NCBI RefSeq assembly: GCF_004402235.1 | Contig: NZ_SOFS01000012.1 | Coordinates: 1 to 64,000, forward strand | Length of the DNA stretch: 64,000 nt | Source of the DNA: Cryobacterium glucosi | GTDB lineage: Bacteria; Actinomycetota; Actinomycetes; Actinomycetales; Microbacteriaceae | Reading direction: 5' to 3' | Shown here: positions 37,748 through 46,636 of the stretch, one piece after another | How the letters are laid out: each line of letters begins with the position of its first letter | Position numbering within the stretch: the first letter of the stretch is position 1 | The notes under the pieces: model-generated | The model's input: only the letters and a program-made list of their open reading frames with translations | Told to the model about the DNA's origin: nothing | Databases searched by the model: none | Position numbers and translations under genes: made by a program

Positions 37748-38656
37748 TCAGCCTTCCTGCGGTGTGGTGGGGTGCCCGGTCGCGCCGGCGAACTCCGCGA
37801 CACGATCTGTCGCGCGGCGCAGGACGCGGCGGGTGAGCTCGTCGGCGAGGTGCCGCTTGTAGTCGACCGGTCCGCGCTGGTCGGCGACCGGGTCGGCCGC
37901 GAGTGCTGCGAGGCGGCCGGCCTCGATGAAGAGCTGCTCGCCGGGGCGTTCACCGCGGAGCAGCTCCGTGACCGCGCCGACGGTGCCGTCGAGCCCCACG
38001 GCGGTCAGGCCGACGGATGCCTCCGCGATCGTGCCGTCCTCCGCGAACGAGAGCGCGGCTCCTGCCGCGGCGACGGCCCAGTCGCCGACCCTGCGCTCGA
38101 CCTTTTCGTATGCGCTTCCTGAGCGCGGCCGGATCGGGATGCGCACTTCGCAGAGCAGCTCATCCGCGGCGACCGCCGTCTCGTAGGCTCCGCGATGGAA
38201 CTCGGTCATGGTCAGCATCCGCTCGCCGAGGGGACCGCGAACGATCGCCTCGGCACCGAGCACATCGCAGACGGTCGCGAGGTCCTCCGCAGGATCGGCC
38301 TGGCAGAGCGAACCTCCGATCGTGCCGCGATTGCGGACGATCGGGTCTGCGATCACTCGCTCGGCGTCGCCGACGATCGGGAAGAGCGCGGCGATCTCAG
38401 CTGACTCGAGGAGGGTCGTGTGCCGGGTGAGGGCGCCGATCCGCAACCGGTCTCCGTCCCGCAGCACGAAGTCGAGTTCGAACAGGTCGTTGATGTCGAT
38501 GAGCCATTCCGGCCTGGCCAGCCGGAGCTTCATCATCGGCAACAGGCTGTGACCGCCCGCGATGATGCGGGCCTCGGGGCCGTACCGGGAGAGCAGTGCG
38601 ATGGCGTCGTCGACCGTGTCGGCGCGGGCGTATTCGAATGGTGCCGGAATTTGCAC
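37748..38656 (-). CDS. coxM: CO dehydrogenase medium (FAD) subunit CoxM
   Basis: 302 residues of the PCMH-type FAD-binding family: VQIPAPFEYARADTVDDAI at the start, IIAGGHSLLPMMKLRLA (pyrophosphate loop), NRGTIGGSLCQADPAEDL (second FAD contact). It passes electrons from CoxS to quinones via FAD. GTG 38656 is preferred: GGGGAGG lies 5-11 bases upstream and family members start with this strand. ATG 38677 and 38773 are alternatives, but they add weakly conserved residues. Confidence 0.95.
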   Translation of the reverse strand: MQIPAPFEYARADTVDDAIALLSRYGPEARIIAGGHSLLPMMKLRLARPEWLIDINDLFELDFVLRDGDRLRIGALTRHTTLLESAEIAALFPIVGDAERVIADPIVRNRGTIGGSLCQADPAEDLATVCDVLGAEAIVRGPLGERMLTMTEFHRGAYETAVAADELLCEVRIPIRPRSGSAYEKVERRVGDWAVAAAGAALSFAEDGTIAEASVGLTAVGLDGTVGAVTELLRGERPGEQLFIEAGRLAALAADPVADQRGPVDYKRHLADELTRRVLRRATDRVAEFAGATGHPTTPQEG

Positions 38657-38710
38657 GGACCCTCCCCATTGAGGCATGCCCTGCGGAATGGGGGGCACTG
38701 GATGCCACAC

Positions 38711-38739
38711 ATAGTGGCCCCGGGCCCCAGCGAAGTCAA
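38711..38739 (-). promoter_or_regulatory. Candidate promoter of the cox operon
   Basis: Read on the minus strand, TTGACT (38739-38734) and CACTAT (38716-38711) are separated by 17 bp. Transcription would start about 48 bases before the coxM GTG at 38656. The -10 box deviates from consensus, so confidence is moderate. Confidence 0.35.
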
Positions 38740-38996
38740 TGACCCGCCGATCGGGCATTTCCTTTCGGTTCATGGCAAAGACCTAGACAACGCACAGGCT
38801 TCGGATTAATCTGCCAGCGTCGGCACCCGTGTGTGTGCCGGCCTCCCCGGGAGACGCTGTGCATCACACGTTCTCTCCGCGGTGCTTGACAACATGCAAC
38901 CGTCATCTGCTCTCGGCGTACCTGCGCAGCGCTTGTCTTCCGGTGCTTCTGTCCCAGCGGTCGTGGCGAGAGCCGATCGTGAAGAGAACAGAGATC

Positions 38997-40262
38997 ATGA
39001 CCAGGACACTGCACGGAACAGGACTGCACGGAACGGCACGGCACGGAACAGCACGGCACGGAACAGGACTACGCAGGCGGCTCCTCGCGGGGGTGGCGTG
39101 CGCCTCCCTCGCGGTGGCGTTCTTCGGCGCCACCCCGGCATCGGCCGGACAGGGATCCGGACGCGGCGACGGCGACGGGGAAGGAACAGGCGCGCCGGTG
39201 ACGCTCGCGGAGGGCCTGCTCGGCCCGCTCAGCCTCGAGGTCGGCCGGCACAACACCGTCTACGTCAGCCAGAACTTCGCCGGCGAACTCACGAGGGTGG
39301 CCCGCGACGGAACGACAGCGACCATCGCGAGCGCCCCGGGCGACGAGATCTCCGCGGTCACCGCGCGGAAGGGCACCGTCTACTACGCCCGGGTGGCGCA
39401 GGACCACAGCGCGGCCACGCTCAGGTCCATCGCGCCGGACGGCACGGACGCACAGCTCGCCGACATCTGGGCCTACGAGAATTCGGCGAACCCGGACCAG
39501 GACAACAGCTACGGGTTCGTCGACCTCGACCCGGCGTGTGCCGCCCAGTTCGATCCGGCCCAGCCGCCGTTCATTCCGGCGGCGTACACGGGGGTCGTCG
39601 ACACGCACCCGTACGCGTCGCTCGCCCTCTGGAACGGGGTGTACGTCGCGGATGCCGGCGGGAACGCGATCCTGCACGTCGACTGGGACGGCACGGTGTC
39701 CACCACCGCGGTTCTTCCGCCGAGCGACCCGATCACGATCGATGCGGCGATGATCGCGGATATCGGTTTCCCCGCCTGTGCAGCCGGGCACGACTACCGC
39801 TTCGAACCGGTTCCGACGGATGTCGAGCTCGGCCCGGACGGTTGGCTCTACGTCACGTCGCTCCCGGGCGGGCCCGAGGACGCGAGCCTCGGCGCGCGCG
39901 GCTCGGTGTACCGGGTCGATCCGGACTCCGGTGACGTCGAACTCGTCGCGACCGGGTTCGTCGGTGCGACGGGCCTCGCGGTCTCGCAGGACGACGGCAC
40001 GATCTACGTCGCCGAGCTGTTCGGGGGTCCGGACGGCACCGGCCAGGTGTCGGTGCTCGATTCCGGTTCGGACACGCCGAGTGCGCTCGTGGCGGTGTCG
40101 CAGCCGGCCGCGATCGAGTTGCGCCACGGTGCGCTCTACCTCACGACGGATGCGATCAGTCCGGACGCGAACGGAGCGCCGACCCCGGTCGGCAAACTCG
40201 TGCGCATCCCGCTGACGGGTGGCCACGCCGCGAGCGACTCCCTCGACGACACGACAGACTGA
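38997..40262 (+). CDS. Secreted ScyD/ScyE-family beta-propeller protein
   Basis: 421 residues. A long N-terminal stretch with HGT repeats is followed by a signal peptide (RRRLLAGVACASLAVAFFGATPASA). The mature part has NHL/six-bladed beta-propeller-like repeats (GPLSLEVGRHNTVYVSQNFAG, GNAILHVDWDG, LGPDGWLYVTSLPGG). ScyD/ScyE are known from cyanobacterial scytonemin clusters, but actinobacterial relatives are general secreted propellers. ATG 38997 with AAGAGAAC upstream is the start. It is divergent from the cox operon; a link is not shown. Confidence 0.85.
   Translation: MTRTLHGTGLHGTARHGTARHGTGLRRRLLAGVACASLAVAFFGATPASAGQGSGRGDGDGEGTGAPVTLAEGLLGPLSLEVGRHNTVYVSQNFAGELTRVARDGTTATIASAPGDEISAVTARKGTVYYARVAQDHSAATLRSIAPDGTDAQLADIWAYENSANPDQDNSYGFVDLDPACAAQFDPAQPPFIPAAYTGVVDTHPYASLALWNGVYVADAGGNAILHVDWDGTVSTTAVLPPSDPITIDAAMIADIGFPACAAGHDYRFEPVPTDVELGPDGWLYVTSLPGGPEDASLGARGSVYRVDPDSGDVELVATGFVGATGLAVSQDDGTIYVAELFGGPDGTGQVSVLDSGSDTPSALVAVSQPAAIELRHGALYLTTDAISPDANGAPTPVGKLVRIPLTGGHAASDSLDDTTD
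39010..39070 (+). repeat. Degenerate 15-bp tandem repeat in the ScyD-like gene
   Basis: Four imperfect copies of GCACGGAACAGGACT / GCACGGAACGGCAC-type units encode HGTGL HGTAR HGTAR HGTGL before the signal peptide. Slippage could change the copy number and so the N-terminus. Confidence 0.75.
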
Positions 40263-40270
40263 CCCTCGCC

Positions 40271-40300
40271 GCCCACCCGGCCCTCCCGGTCCGGGTGGGC
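40271..40300. terminator. Bidirectional hairpin terminator
   Basis: GCCCACCCGG and its complement CCGGGTGGGC form a perfect 10-bp stem with a 10-base loop. It lies between the ScyD-like gene (ends 40262) and kdpE (ends 40362), which converge here, and is GC-rich without a long T tract. Confidence 0.7.
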
Positions 40301-40361
40301 CGGGTGCGGGGATCAGGCAGGGGCCGGGCAGCAGGCAGGGCCGGCAGCAGACCGGCAGGGG

Positions 40362-41075
40362 CTACGGATCGGGGGTGAAGCGGTAGCCCATTCCGGCCTC
40401 CGTGAGCAGATAGCGCGGATGCGCCGGGTCGGGTTCGAGCTTCTTGCGCAGCTGGGCGAGGTAGAGGCGCAGGTAGCCGGAGTCCGTCGTGTGGTGCGGA
40501 CCCCAGATGTCCGTCAGCAGCGACTGCCGGGAGACGAGCTTCCCCGGGTTGCGCAGCAGGAACTCGAGGATGCGCCACTCGGTGGGGGTGAGCCGGATGG
40601 CCTCGGGTTTTCCGGGAGCGCCCCCGGAACCCGTGCCCGTGCGCACGACGCTCCGTGCCGAGAGGTCGACGGCGATCGTGCCGAGCATGATCACCGGTTC
40701 GGCACCGGAGTCGACCGGGCCGAGCCTCCGGGTGAGCGCGCGGATCCTGGCGAGCAGTTCGTCGATGGAGAACGGCTTCGTGACGTAGTCGTCCGCTCCC
40801 GCATCGAGAGCGTCGACCTTGTCGGCGGCGCCGCTGCGCCCTGAGACGACGAGGATCGGCACCTGGGTCCAGCCGCGCAGGCCGGCGATGACCTCGATCC
40901 CGTCGAGGTGCGGCATTCCGAGGTCGAGCATCACGAGGTCGGGATGCTCATGCGCTGCAGCGGCGAGGGCCTCAGCGCCGTCCCTGGCGGTCACGACGTC
41001 GTACCCGCGCGCGCCGAGGGTGACCCGCAGCGCACGCAGGATCTGCGGGTCGTCGTCTGCGATCAGGATCTTCAC
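40362..41075 (-). CDS. kdpE: KdpE response regulator
   Basis: 237 residues: receiver domain (IADDDPQ at the N-terminus, phosphorylated Asp in LVMLDLGMP, Lys in DYVTKPF) and an OmpR-type winged helix (TPTEWRILEFLLRNPGKLVSRQ). It activates the kdp operon under potassium limitation. The GTG start at 41075 directly follows the kdpD stop at 41076. Confidence 0.95.
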   Translation of the reverse strand: MKILIADDDPQILRALRVTLGARGYDVVTARDGAEALAAAAHEHPDLVMLDLGMPHLDGIEVIAGLRGWTQVPILVVSGRSGAADKVDALDAGADDYVTKPFSIDELLARIRALTRRLGPVDSGAEPVIMLGTIAVDLSARSVVRTGTGSGGAPGKPEAIRLTPTEWRILEFLLRNPGKLVSRQSLLTDIWGPHHTTDSGYLRLYLAQLRKKLEPDPAHPRYLLTEAGMGYRFTPDP

Positions 41076-43658
41076 TCAGGTCTCCTCATCAGTGCCAGTG
41101 CCAGTGCCAGTGCCCGTGCCAGTGCCCGTGCCCGTGGCTGCGGCCGTGCCGGCTGTCTGGCCCGCCGGCGCTGCGGGGTCGAATGCGGGCAGGGCGATGA
41201 CCATCGTCAGCCCGCCGCCCGGGGTGTCCTCCGCCTCGAGCCGACCGCCCATGCCCTCGGTGAATCCCTTCGCGAGTGCGAGGCCGAGGCCGAGGCCGGT
41301 CAGGTTGTCGGTGTCGCCGAGGCGCTGGAACGGAAGGAAGACCTCATCGCGCCGGTCGGCGGGAATGCCGGGCCCGCGGTCCATGATCCGCAGTTCGACG
41401 ACGCCGCCGAATTCGCTCGCCGAGACGAGCACGCGCCCGCCCGTCGGCGAGAAGCGGATGCCGTTGGCCAGCACGTTCACGACGACCCGCTGCAGGAGTC
41501 CGGCATCGGCGAGCATCGGCGGCAGCCCGGGAGGGAGCTCGAGTTCAACCGTGTCCGGCCCGACGCCGAGCTCATCGAGTGCGGGGAGCACGACGTCCGC
41601 AGCGTCGACGGGGCCCAGGGAGACCGCGAGGGCACCGGCCTGCACCCGGCTGACGTCGAGGAGGTTCGTGACGAGGCTGGCCAGCGACTCGAGACTCTCT
41701 TCGGCCGTCTCGAAGAGCTCCTCCCTGTCGGCGGGCGACAGCGTGAGTTCGGCCGAGCGCAACCCGCTGATAGCGGCTGTCGCAGCGGAGAGCGGCCGCC
41801 GCAGGTCGTGACCGACGGCGGCGAGAAGGGCGCTGCGCATCCGGTCGGCCTCGGCGAGCGGTCCGATCGCACTGGCCGTCTCTGCGAGGTCGCTGTGTTC
41901 GAGCGCGGCGTCGAGCTGGGTCGCGATCACGCCGAGCAGTCGTCGCTCGGACGCTGCGAGGTCGCGTCCGGAGAGCTCGAGGGTGCCCCGGGTGCCGACG
42001 GGGACCGTTGCGAGGGGGGTGTCCGGGCCGGCCTGGGCGGGCGAGCCGTCGGAGTACAACAACGTCCCGCCCGCGAACAGGCGCACCCCGGTGAGGTTGA
42101 AGGCCTCGCGGGTCCTGGCGACGAGCGCGGGAACGGCGTCCTCGCCGCGGAGCACGCTGCCGGCAACGGTGGCGAGGAGTTCTGACTCACCCGCGGCGCG
42201 CTGGGCGCTGCGGCTTCGTCGGGCGGCGAGGTCGACGACGTAGCTGACGACGCCCGCGTTGGCCAGGTACAGGACGAGCGCGAGGGCGTGTGCGGGTTCG
42301 GCGATCGTGACGGTGTAGAGCGGGTTCACGAAGAAGTAGTCGAGGGTGAGCCCGGAGAGCAGCGCGGCGAACAGGGCAGGCCAGAGTCCGCCGACGAGGG
42401 CGACGACGATGACGAGGAGTTGATAGCTGAGCACCTCGCTCGTGATCGATTCCTCGCTGTGGGTCGCCACGAGGAGCGCGGTGAGCAGCGGACCGCCGAC
42501 GACGGCGAGGCCGAGGCCGGCCAGCCGTCTGCGGAGGCTCAGTGCACCGCCGATCCGGGGGAGGCGCATCCGCTCGCCCGCGGCGGAGTGCGTGACGACG
42601 TGCACGTCGATGTCTCCGGACTCCCTGACGACCGTCGTGCCGATTCCCGGCCCGCTGAAGGCCGCCTTGAGCCGGGTACGCCTGCTCACACCGATCACGA
42701 GCTGGGTCGCATTCGAGGCCCTGGCGAATTCGACGAGGGCGGTCGGGACGTCGTCGCCGACGAGCTGGTGGTAACTGCCGCCGAGTTTCTCAACGAGGGC
42801 CCGCTGGGCCGCGAGCGCGCCGGGGTGTGCGGAGCGGAGTCCGTCCTGGCTGATCACGTGCACGGCGAGGAGCTCGCCCCCGGCTGCGCGCCCGGCGATC
42901 CGTGCCCCGCGGCGCAGCAGCGTCTCGCCCTCCGGCCCGCCGGTGAGCGCGACGACGACACGTTCGCGGGCTTCCCACTTGCTGTCGATGCCGTGTTCGG
43001 CCCGGTAGTTCTTGAGTGCCGTGTCGACCTCGTCGGCGAGCCAGAGTAAAGCGAGCTCGCGCAGGGCGGTGAGATTGCCGAGTCGGAAGTAATTCGACAG
43101 GGCGGCGTCGATCCTGGCGGCGGGATAGACGTGGCCCTCGGCGAGCCGGTCGCGCAGGGACTGCGGGGCGAGATCGATCACCTCGACCTGATCCGCGGCA
43201 CGCAGCACGCTGTCCGGGAGGGTTTCGCGCTGGGGGACACCCGTGATCTGCTGCACGACGTCGTTGAGCGACTCGATGTGCTGGATGTTGACCGTCGAGA
43301 TGACGTCGATGCCCGCGTCGAGGATGGACTGGACGTCCTGCCACCGTTTGTCGTGGGCGAGTCCGGGGGCGTTGGTGTGGGCGAGCTCGTCGACGAGTGC
43401 GATCGCGGGTGCGCGATCGAGGACAGCATCCAGGTCGAGGTCGGTGAGTTCGATCCCGCGGTGCCGCCTGACGAGGCGCGGCACGACCTCGAGTCCTTCG
43501 AGCATCGCGGCCGTCGCAGGGCGGTCGTGGGTTTCCACGACCGCGACGACGACGTCCTTGCCCTCTGCGTGCAGCCGCCTGCCCTCTTCGAGCATGGCGT
43601 AGGTCTTGCCGACGCCCGGTGCGGCACCGAGCAGCACCCGCAGTCGACCGCGTTTCAT
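41076..43658 (-). CDS. kdpD: KdpD sensor kinase
   Basis: 860 residues. Domains: KdpD N-terminal ATP-binding domain (Walker A GAAPGVGKTYAML, residues 10-22), a USP-like domain, four transmembrane helices (about 375-480), a GAF-like domain and a histidine kinase (GHDLRRPLSAA with the phosphorylated His; catalytic NGIRFSPTGG and GPGIPADRRDEVF). It senses K+ limitation and turgor. The C-terminus is a Gly-Thr repeat tail. It is followed at once by kdpE. Confidence 0.95.
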   Translation of the reverse strand: MKRGRLRVLLGAAPGVGKTYAMLEEGRRLHAEGKDVVVAVVETHDRPATAAMLEGLEVVPRLVRRHRGIELTDLDLDAVLDRAPAIALVDELAHTNAPGLAHDKRWQDVQSILDAGIDVISTVNIQHIESLNDVVQQITGVPQRETLPDSVLRAADQVEVIDLAPQSLRDRLAEGHVYPAARIDAALSNYFRLGNLTALRELALLWLADEVDTALKNYRAEHGIDSKWEARERVVVALTGGPEGETLLRRGARIAGRAAGGELLAVHVISQDGLRSAHPGALAAQRALVEKLGGSYHQLVGDDVPTALVEFARASNATQLVIGVSRRTRLKAAFSGPGIGTTVVRESGDIDVHVVTHSAAGERMRLPRIGGALSLRRRLAGLGLAVVGGPLLTALLVATHSEESITSEVLSYQLLVIVVALVGGLWPALFAALLSGLTLDYFFVNPLYTVTIAEPAHALALVLYLANAGVVSYVVDLAARRSRSAQRAAGESELLATVAGSVLRGEDAVPALVARTREAFNLTGVRLFAGGTLLYSDGSPAQAGPDTPLATVPVGTRGTLELSGRDLAASERRLLGVIATQLDAALEHSDLAETASAIGPLAEADRMRSALLAAVGHDLRRPLSAATAAISGLRSAELTLSPADREELFETAEESLESLASLVTNLLDVSRVQAGALAVSLGPVDAADVVLPALDELGVGPDTVELELPPGLPPMLADAGLLQRVVVNVLANGIRFSPTGGRVLVSASEFGGVVELRIMDRGPGIPADRRDEVFLPFQRLGDTDNLTGLGLGLALAKGFTEGMGGRLEAEDTPGGGLTMVIALPAFDPAAPAGQTAGTAAATGTGTGTGTGTGTGTDEET
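41091..41137 (-). repeat. 6-bp tandem repeat at the end of kdpD
   Basis: Near-perfect repeats of GGCACT/GGCACG-type hexamers encode a run of about eight Gly-Thr dipeptides directly before the KdpD C-terminal DEET. Copy number could vary without frameshift. Confidence 0.8.
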
Positions 43659-43668
43659 GTCACGCCTT

Positions 43669-44283
43669 TCAGCCCTGGCCGGGCAGCGCCGCGAGGGCGA
43701 GGTTCAGTTGGAGCACGTTGACGGTGGGTTCGCCGAGGAAACCAAGGTCCCGTCCCTGAATCCTAGACTCGACCAGGGCGCTGACCGTCGCGACCGGAAG
43801 GCCGCGGGCCGCCGAGACCCTGTTCACCTGGATCCGGGCGTACTCCGCGCTGATCTGGGGATCAAGACCCGACGCGGATGCCGTGAGCGCGTCAGCGGGG
43901 ATCTGGGCGGCGGTCACGCCGTCGGATCCCTCGATTGCGGACGTCCGGTCGGCGATCGCGGCGATCAGGTCCGCGTTCTCCGGACCGAGGTTACTGCCGC
44001 CGGAGGCCGCCGCATCGTAGCCGTCGCCCGCTGCGGATGGCCGGGACTGGAACCACTCCGGAAGGGCCGCTCCCTGGGCATCCGTGAATGACTGGCCGAT
44101 CAGCGAGGAGCCGACCGCTCCAGAACCCCCCTGGATGAGGGAACCGTTGGCCTGGTTCGGCAGGGCGACCTGCCCGAAGGCCATGATCGCGAGGGGATAG
44201 GCGACACCGAGGATGACGGTGAAGACGAGCATGGCGCGAAGGGCGACGCCGTACTGGCGGGCCGAGCTGCGAGGGGAACTCAT
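43669..44283 (-). CDS. kdpC: KdpC subunit of the high-affinity potassium ATPase
   Basis: 204 residues with an N-terminal membrane helix (ALRAMLVFTVILGVAYPLAI) and a periplasmic domain containing LIGQSFTDAQGAALPEWFQSRPS, SNLGPENADL and the conserved ARGLPVATVSALVE. KdpC stabilises the KdpA-KdpB complex. The kdpB gene ends 51 bp upstream; kdpD follows 10 bp after. Confidence 0.95.
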   Translation of the reverse strand: MSSPRSSARQYGVALRAMLVFTVILGVAYPLAIMAFGQVALPNQANGSLIQGGSGAVGSSLIGQSFTDAQGAALPEWFQSRPSAAGDGYDAAASGGSNLGPENADLIAAIADRTSAIEGSDGVTAAQIPADALTASASGLDPQISAEYARIQVNRVSAARGLPVATVSALVESRIQGRDLGFLGEPTVNVLQLNLALAALPGQG

Positions 44284-44334
44284 GGTGACGTTGTCCGTTT
44301 CCGTGGAAGTGAGGTTGGGGAGAGGTCCGGCGGG

Positions 44335-46545
44335 TCAGAAACCGGGGAGCAATGCGACGAAGAGGTCGACGAGCTTGATCCCGAGGAACGGTGCGATCAC
44401 ACCACCCAGGCCGTAGATCAGCAGGTTGCGGCTGAGCACGCTCGCGGCGGCGGCCGGACGGTAGGTGACTCCGCGAAGCGCGAGCGGGATCAGTACAACG
44501 ATGATGATCGCGTTGAAGATGATGGCGGACAGGATCGCCGAGGCTGGCGAGTGCAGCTGCATCACGTTCAGCACGGCGAGGCCGGGGAAGACTCCTGCGA
44601 ACATGGCCGGGATGATCGCGAAGTACTTGGCGATGTCGTTGGCGATCGAGAAGGTGGTGAGGGCGCCGCGGGTGATCAGAAGCTGTTTGCCGATTCGGAC
44701 GATATCGATGAGCTTCGTCGGGTCAGAGTCGAGGTCGACCATATTGCCGGCCTCCTTCGCGGCGCTGGTGCCGGTGTTCATCGCGACCCCGACGTCGGCC
44801 TGGGCGAGTGCCGGTGCGTCGTTCGTTCCGTCGCCCGTCATGGCGACGAGATTGCCGCCCTCCTGCTCACGCCGGATGAGGGCGAGCTTGTCCTCTGGGG
44901 TGGCCTCGGCGAGGAAGTCGTCGACGCCGGCTTCCGCTGCGATCGTCTTGGCGGTCAGCGGGTTGTCGCCGGTCACCATGATCGTGCGGATGCCCATGCT
45001 GCGCAGTTCGGCGAATCGTTCGGCGATTCCCTCCTTGACGATGTCCTTGAGGTACACCACTCCCAGGATCCGCCGCGCCCCGGGTCCAAGGTCCGCCGAG
45101 TTGTCCGCCGTGTTGCCCGCAGCGCTGCCCTCGGCCACGACGAGGGGGGTGCCGCCCAGTTCTGAGATCCGTTCGACGGTCGCGTTCAGGTCGTCGAGGA
45201 TCGTCGACTCGACGTTCGTGGTTTCGCTCACCCAGGCGAGCACGGCGGAGCCGGCGCCCTTGCGCACGAAGGAGCCGTCGGGCAGGTCGATCCCGCTCAT
45301 CCGGGTCTGCGCCGTGAAGGGCACCACGACGGCGTCGAGGATTCCCGGATTCCCGAACCCGGTTTCGATGGCGAGGTCGACGATCGATTTGCCCTCTGGG
45401 GTCGGGTCGCTCAGGGAGGACAGTGCTGCTGCGTTGATGAGTTCGCCTCTGTCGACCCCGGCGAGCGGGGTGAACTCCCGTGCCTGCCGGTTGCCGTAGG
45501 TGATCGTGCCGGTCTTGTCGAGGAGCAGGATCGTGACGTCGCCTGCCGCCTCGACTGCGCGTCCCGACATGGCCAGCACGTTGCGCTGCACGAGCCGGTC
45601 CATTCCTGCGATGCCGATCGCGGAGAGCAGGGCGCCGATCGTGGTCGGGATCAGGCAGACGAGCAGGGCGACGAGGACGGGCAGGCTCACGGCGGCGGCG
45701 GAGTATCCCGCGATGGGGTTGAGGGTGAGGGTGACGACGAGGAACACGATCGACAGGCTCGCGAGCAGGATGTTGAGCGCGAGCTCGTTCGGGGTCTTCT
45801 GCCGGGAGGCGCCCTCGACAAGGGCGATCATGCGGTCGACGAAGGTCTCGCCCGGCTTGCTCGTGATGCGGACGACGATCCGGTCGGAGAGCACCCGGGT
45901 GCCGCCGGTGACGGCGCTCCGGTCGCCGCCGGACTCACGAACGACGGGTGCGGATTCACCGGTGATCGCGGACTCGTCGATCGACGCGATGCCCCAGACG
46001 ATGTCGCCGTCTCCGGGGACGAGCTCCCCGGCGGTCACGATCACGGTATCGCCCAGTGTCAGGTCGGCGGAGGAGACGGCGGAGACGGTGGCCCGTTCGG
46101 CCGCGGCATCCGCTGCCTCGTCGTAGCCGGCCACGAGGTTGGCGATCGTGCTCGTTCGGGTCTGGCGGAGGCTGTCGGCCTGCGCCTTGCCGCGGCCCTC
46201 GGCGACGGCTTCCGCGAGGTTCGCGAAGATCACGGTGAGCCAGAGCCAGAATGCGATGCCGACGGTGAAACTCGCCGGTACGTCGCCGCCGCCCGAACGG
46301 GCCGGTCCGCCGAGGAAGGGTTCGACGATCGCGAGCAGCGTGGTGAGCGCGGCACCGACCTCGACGATGAACATGACGGGGTTCCGCCACATCAGCCGGG
46401 GGTCGAGCTTGCGCGCCGCCATCGGGAGTGCAGCGACGAGCTGGGCAAGGTTGATCGCGCTCGATGCGCGTTTCCGCGGATGTTCTCCAGCGGGCGCTCG
46501 GCCCTCGCCCCGTGGAGAGGTGGATGCTTCGGTGACTGTCGACAT
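44335..46545 (-). CDS. kdpB: KdpB, catalytic subunit of the potassium P-type ATPase
   Basis: 736 residues of the class IA P-type ATPase family. Diagnostic motifs: [10 protein letters not shown] (actuator), [10 protein letters not shown] (phosphorylated Asp), [10 protein letters not shown] (metal-binding hinge). KdpB hydrolyses ATP to drive K+ through KdpA. The N-terminus is about 30 residues longer than usual (Ser/Thr/Arg-rich). The short frame between kdpA and kdpB ends 3 bases before its ATG. Confidence 0.95.
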   Translation of the reverse strand: MSTVTEASTSPRGEGRAPAGEHPRKRASSAINLAQLVAALPMAARKLDPRLMWRNPVMFIVEVGAALTTLLAIVEPFLGGPARSGGGDVPASFTVGIAFWLWLTVIFANLAEAVAEGRGKAQADSLRQTRTSTIANLVAGYDEAADAAAERATVSAVSSADLTLGDTVIVTAGELVPGDGDIVWGIASIDESAITGESAPVVRESGGDRSAVTGGTRVLSDRIVVRITSKPGETFVDRMIALVEGASRQKTPNELALNILLASLSIVFLVVTLTLNPIAGYSAAAVSLPVLVALLVCLIPTTIGALLSAIGIAGMDRLVQRNVLAMSGRAVEAAGDVTILLLDKTGTITYGNRQAREFTPLAGVDRGELINAAALSSLSDPTPEGKSIVDLAIETGFGNPGILDAVVVPFTAQTRMSGIDLPDGSFVRKGAGSAVLAWVSETTNVESTILDDLNATVERISELGGTPLVVAEGSAAGNTADNSADLGPGARRILGVVYLKDIVKEGIAERFAELRSMGIRTIMVTGDNPLTAKTIAAEAGVDDFLAEATPEDKLALIRREQEGGNLVAMTGDGTNDAPALAQADVGVAMNTGTSAAKEAGNMVDLDSDPTKLIDIVRIGKQLLITRGALTTFSIANDIAKYFAIIPAMFAGVFPGLAVLNVMQLHSPASAILSAIIFNAIIIVVLIPLALRGVTYRPAAAASVLSRNLLIYGLGGVIAPFLGIKLVDLFVALLPGF

Positions 46546-46547
46546 GA

Positions 46548-46634
46548 TTACTGCTGCCCTTCCGTCGGGGAGTCCGGCGTGAGTGGTGACAAGGAGAGGA
46601 ACGGGGGAGCCTGGGTGCCGGAGGCGGTGGTCAT
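46548..46634 (-). CDS. Possible 28-residue peptide between kdpA and kdpB
   Basis: ATG 46634 to TAA 46548 gives [20 protein letters not shown]..., Pro/Ser-rich with no membrane segment. It starts 3 bases after the kdpA stop and ends 3 bases before the kdpB ATG, so it could only be translated as a coupling peptide; it could also be non-coding spacer. Confidence 0.25.
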   Translation of the reverse strand: MTTASGTQAPPFLSLSPLTPDSPTEGQQ

Positions 46635-46636
46635 GG

